This document shows positions 6,157 through 6,898 of a stretch of DNA of 6,898 nt, in pieces. Source of the DNA: Pseudomonadota bacterium (GTDB taxonomy: Bacteria > Pseudomonadota > Gammaproteobacteria > Xanthomonadales > Rhodanobacteraceae). Below the pieces are notes generated by a model. It did not search any database, was not told the DNA's origin, and saw nothing but the letters and a program-made list of their open reading frames with translations. Location: contig JANXVS010000231.1 in NCBI GenBank assembly GCA_025351555.1, forward strand, positions 1-6,898. The letters run 5' to 3'. The position numbers and the translations under genes were made by a program. The first letter of the stretch is position 1, and each line of letters begins with the position of its first letter.

Positions 6157-6185
6157 ACTGTAAAGAATTGCTTTACGCATGTCAA
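6157..6185 (-). promoter_or_regulatory. higBA promoter
   Basis: Reading leftwards, TTGACA (6180-6185) matches the sigma-70 -35 consensus exactly and TACAGT (6157-6162) is a 4/6 match to the -10 box, with an ideal 17-base spacer. Transcription should begin about seven bases after the -10, at 6150-6151, which is the A or T of the higB ATG. Confidence 0.75.
6160..6176. promoter_or_regulatory. operator half-site pair IR1 (GTAAAG-5-CTTTAC)
   Basis: Perfect inverted repeat with six-base arms GTAAAG and CTTTAC around AATTG. It lies in the spacer and reaches into the -10 box of the higBA promoter, so a dimeric repressor bound here would block RNA polymerase. The HigA/HigBA complex is the expected binder. 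Confidence 0.65.
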
Positions 6186-6197
6186 GTATCGCTTGAC
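6181..6197. promoter_or_regulatory. operator half-site pair IR2 (GTCAAG-5-CTTGAC)
   Basis: A second perfect inverted repeat of the same 6-5-6 layout, differing from the first at one arm position (GTMAAG/CTTKAC consensus). It covers most of the -35 hexamer. Its centre is 21 bp from the centre of the first, two helical turns, so two dimers would sit on the same DNA face and could contact each other. Confidence 0.65.
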
Positions 6198-6250
6198 TAG
6201 TTTGCCCTGCGCTTGATCGGCGTTGTGGATGCCTAGCGGGAAATGTTGGC

Positions 6251-6278
6251 AAGAAAAAACCGCGTCACAGCGCGGTTT
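6251..6278 (-). terminator. leftward intrinsic terminator without an assigned gene
   Basis: On the minus strand an eight-base perfect stem (AAACCGCG / CGCGGTTT) with a six-base loop is followed by a run of six T and then CTT. This is a textbook rho-independent terminator. On the plus strand the stem is followed by GCGG and would not terminate well. No minus-strand gene is recognised to its right, so it must end an unlisted transcript or shield the higBA promoter from read-through. Confidence 0.75.
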
Positions 6279-6332
6279 GCGGCGTGTTACTGGGCAGTGC
6301 GGGAAGTATATAGGTGGCCGGGGACGGACTGT

Positions 6333-6348
6333 GCGCGCAGGAGCGCGC
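6333..6348. repeat. GC-rich hairpin, GCGCGC arms around AGGA
   Basis: Six-base GCGCGC arms enclose AGGA. The same patch supplies CGCGCAGG (6334-6341), which can instead pair with CCTGCGCG (6381-6388) across 39 bases, so two alternative folds are possible in an RNA from either strand. Confidence 0.5.
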
Positions 6349-6415
6349 GCGAACAGCGCAGCGGGCCGTGAGCGTAAGAGCCTGCGCGGATGTCTATGAA
6401 ATCGGTCGGCTTGCT

Positions 6416-6433
6416 CCAAAACTTACCTTTTGG
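6416..6433. repeat. inverted repeat CCAAAA-6-TTTTGG
   Basis: Six-base perfect arms around CTTACC. An outer CGGTC (6403-6407) can pair with GACCG (6433-6437), extending the fold on one side. It is the first of three adjacent inverted repeats ahead of the plus-strand ORF. Confidence 0.5.
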
Positions 6434-6440
6434 ACCGGCA

Positions 6441-6452
6441 GGAATCTATTCC
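6441..6452. repeat. near-palindrome GGAAT-2-ATTCC
   Basis: Five-base perfect arms separated by CT. It sits between the two longer inverted repeats and shares its last two bases with the next one, so the two cannot both form as hairpins at full length. Confidence 0.4.
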
Positions 6453-6471
6453 GCAGTCTGTTGGACTGCGG
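6451..6471. repeat. strong hairpin CCGCAGTC-5-GACTGCGG
   Basis: Eight-base perfect arms around TGTTG, ending 17 bases before the ATG of the 72-residue ORF. It has no T-run after it and so is not an intrinsic terminator as it stands. It could be an operator for a dimeric regulator or a stem in the 5' leader; its right arm ends six bases before the GGGGA ribosome site. Confidence 0.6.
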
Positions 6472-6488
6472 CTGATCGGGGATTCACC

Positions 6489-6707
6489 ATGTCCGTTTAT
6501 ATTGCGCGCGGCAAGACCGTACCCATGCCACTCGTATGGAACACGCTTGAGGAACTTCGAGCGGCCGCGTTGTCGCGCGGTTGTACGCCGGCTCAATTCG
6601 CATATGCAGTCGAAGTGATGGGCACCGACACACATCAGGTGGCAGACTATCTGAAGCGCCACTCGTTTATGAAGGCGTTGTTTGTTGGTATGTCAGAATC
6701 CGCATGA
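6489..6707 (+). CDS. hypothetical 72-residue protein, possibly DUF3606-like
   Basis: The product reads MSVYIARGKTVPMPLVWNTL and on to ALFVGMSESA, 72 residues. The ATG at 6489 is preferred over one at 6390 because GGGGA stands six bases ahead of it and because the stretch between the two is made of inverted repeats. The core NTLEELRAAALSRGCTPAQF followed by AYAVEVMGTDTHQVADYLKR looks like a compact helical domain in which a TPAQ-x-x-x-AV-x-x-x-G-x-x-x-x-x-V-x-x-YL pattern recalls the small DUF3606 family; this resemblance is weak and by eye. No function is known. It is the only complete plus-strand gene and its codon composition is less GC-biased than that of the minus-strand genes. Confidence 0.6.
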   Translation: MSVYIARGKTVPMPLVWNTLEELRAAALSRGCTPAQFAYAVEVMGTDTHQVADYLKRHSFMKALFVGMSESA

Positions 6708-6836
6708 CGTCTTCGACAATGCCGCGCCGCGTTCAAGGAATGCTATGAAAACTGTTTCCTGATTAGCTTCGTTCCTCAGCTTAAAAAATTACTTGCCTGA
6801 CGCAGAACGAGCTCTGCGCAAGGGCCACAGAGAATC
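6708..6836. other. 129-bp spacer with one inverted repeat
   Basis: A perfect six-base repeat CGCAGA/TCTGCG around ACGAGC lies at 6801-6818, preceded by an A/T-rich patch (TTAAAAAATTA at 6781-6791). No T-run follows the stem, so it is not an obvious terminator. No tRNA or promoter pair is evident. Confidence 0.4.
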
Positions 6837-6898
6837 ATGGCTCGGAGCAATCGCGGCACAAGTTCGCGTAAGCGAAAACGACGATTGAAGCGCCAGGC
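6837..6898 (+). CDS. possible start of a very basic protein, cut by the right edge
   Basis: From ATG 6837 twenty codons are visible before the window ends: MARSNRGTSSRKRKRRLKRQ. Half of the residues are Arg or Lys. The frame is closed by TGA at 6798-6800, so this ATG is the natural start if the gene is real. The upstream AGAGA is a weak ribosome site. A nucleic-acid-binding N terminus is possible, but twenty residues are too few to judge. Confidence 0.35.
   Translation, partial: MARSNRGTSSRKRKRRLKRQ

Larger units (their letters stand above)
6198..6488. other. 291-bp noncoding, inverted-repeat-rich region between divergent genes
   Basis: No convincing gene lies here. It separates the leftward higBA promoter from the rightward 72-residue ORF. 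From left to right it holds a leftward intrinsic terminator (6251-6278), a TATATA patch (6307-6312), a GC-rich hairpin (6333-6348) inside a longer pair of eight-base arms (6334-6341 with 6381-6388), and three adjacent inverted repeats (6416-6471). A minus-strand frame spans part of it (6117-6419) but it runs through the higBA promoter and into higB and is rejected. Confidence 0.6.

Noticed and set aside
6117..6419. Minus-strand frame of 100 codons across the higBA promoter
   Set aside because: It crosses the terminator, the two operators and the promoter and runs into higB in another frame; the composition is not protein-like in its first half.
6390..6488. Earlier start (6390) for the 72-residue ORF
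   Set aside because: The added 33 codons are encoded by the inverted repeats, and the ATG at 6489 has a well-placed GGGGA.
6333..6818. Inverted repeats considered as a CRISPR array or integration site
   Set aside because: The repeats differ from each other and are not regularly spaced; no tRNA, integrase or flanking direct repeats are visible.

Overview
The window is GC-rich, gene-dense DNA that looks like the chromosome of a member of the Pseudomonadota, most likely a beta- or gammaproteobacterium. That placement rests on protein character (a small ArnE-like transporter, a TPR-methyltransferase, a HigBA module) and on sigma-70-type promoter hexamers. I cannot name a genus. Almost every gene is on the minus strand. 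Only the last ~400 bases carry plus-strand genes.

Minus strand, reading right to left. (1) 6198-5326 is a toxin-antitoxin locus. A TTGACA-17-TACAGT promoter is overlaid by two 17-bp inverted repeats of the same design (6-5-6) centred 21 bp apart. Then come the HigB/RelE-type toxin gene, the HigA-type antitoxin gene and two very small overlapping ORFs (38 and 36 codons). (2) 5254-3719 holds a fusion of TPR repeats to a SAM-dependent methyltransferase, followed by a 68-residue membrane protein. (3) 3643-1 is a probable five-gene operon behind a TATAAT box: a four-helix membrane protein, an arginase-fold metalloenzyme, an ArnE/EmrE-like small transporter, an alpha/beta-hydrolase, and a GNAT (BioF2-like) N-acyltransferase that runs off the left edge.

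The operon in (3) is the most interesting coherent unit. An acyltransferase, an esterase-type hydrolase, a lipid-flippase-like small transporter and a divergent ureohydrolase-fold enzyme together suggest synthesis or remodelling of an N-acylated small molecule or membrane lipid and its movement across the inner membrane. This is inference from family content. The next genes beyond the left edge (predicted: acyl carrier protein, acyl-AMP ligase or PLP-dependent oxoamine synthase) would decide it.

Plus strand. 6198-6488 is noncoding and rich in inverted repeats. It carries a strong intrinsic terminator pointing leftwards with no recognised gene feeding it, a GC-rich structured stretch, and three consecutive inverted repeats just upstream of a 72-residue ORF (6489-6707). 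The window ends inside the start of a possible second plus-strand ORF with an extremely basic N terminus. No rRNA, tRNA, CRISPR array or insertion sequence was seen.
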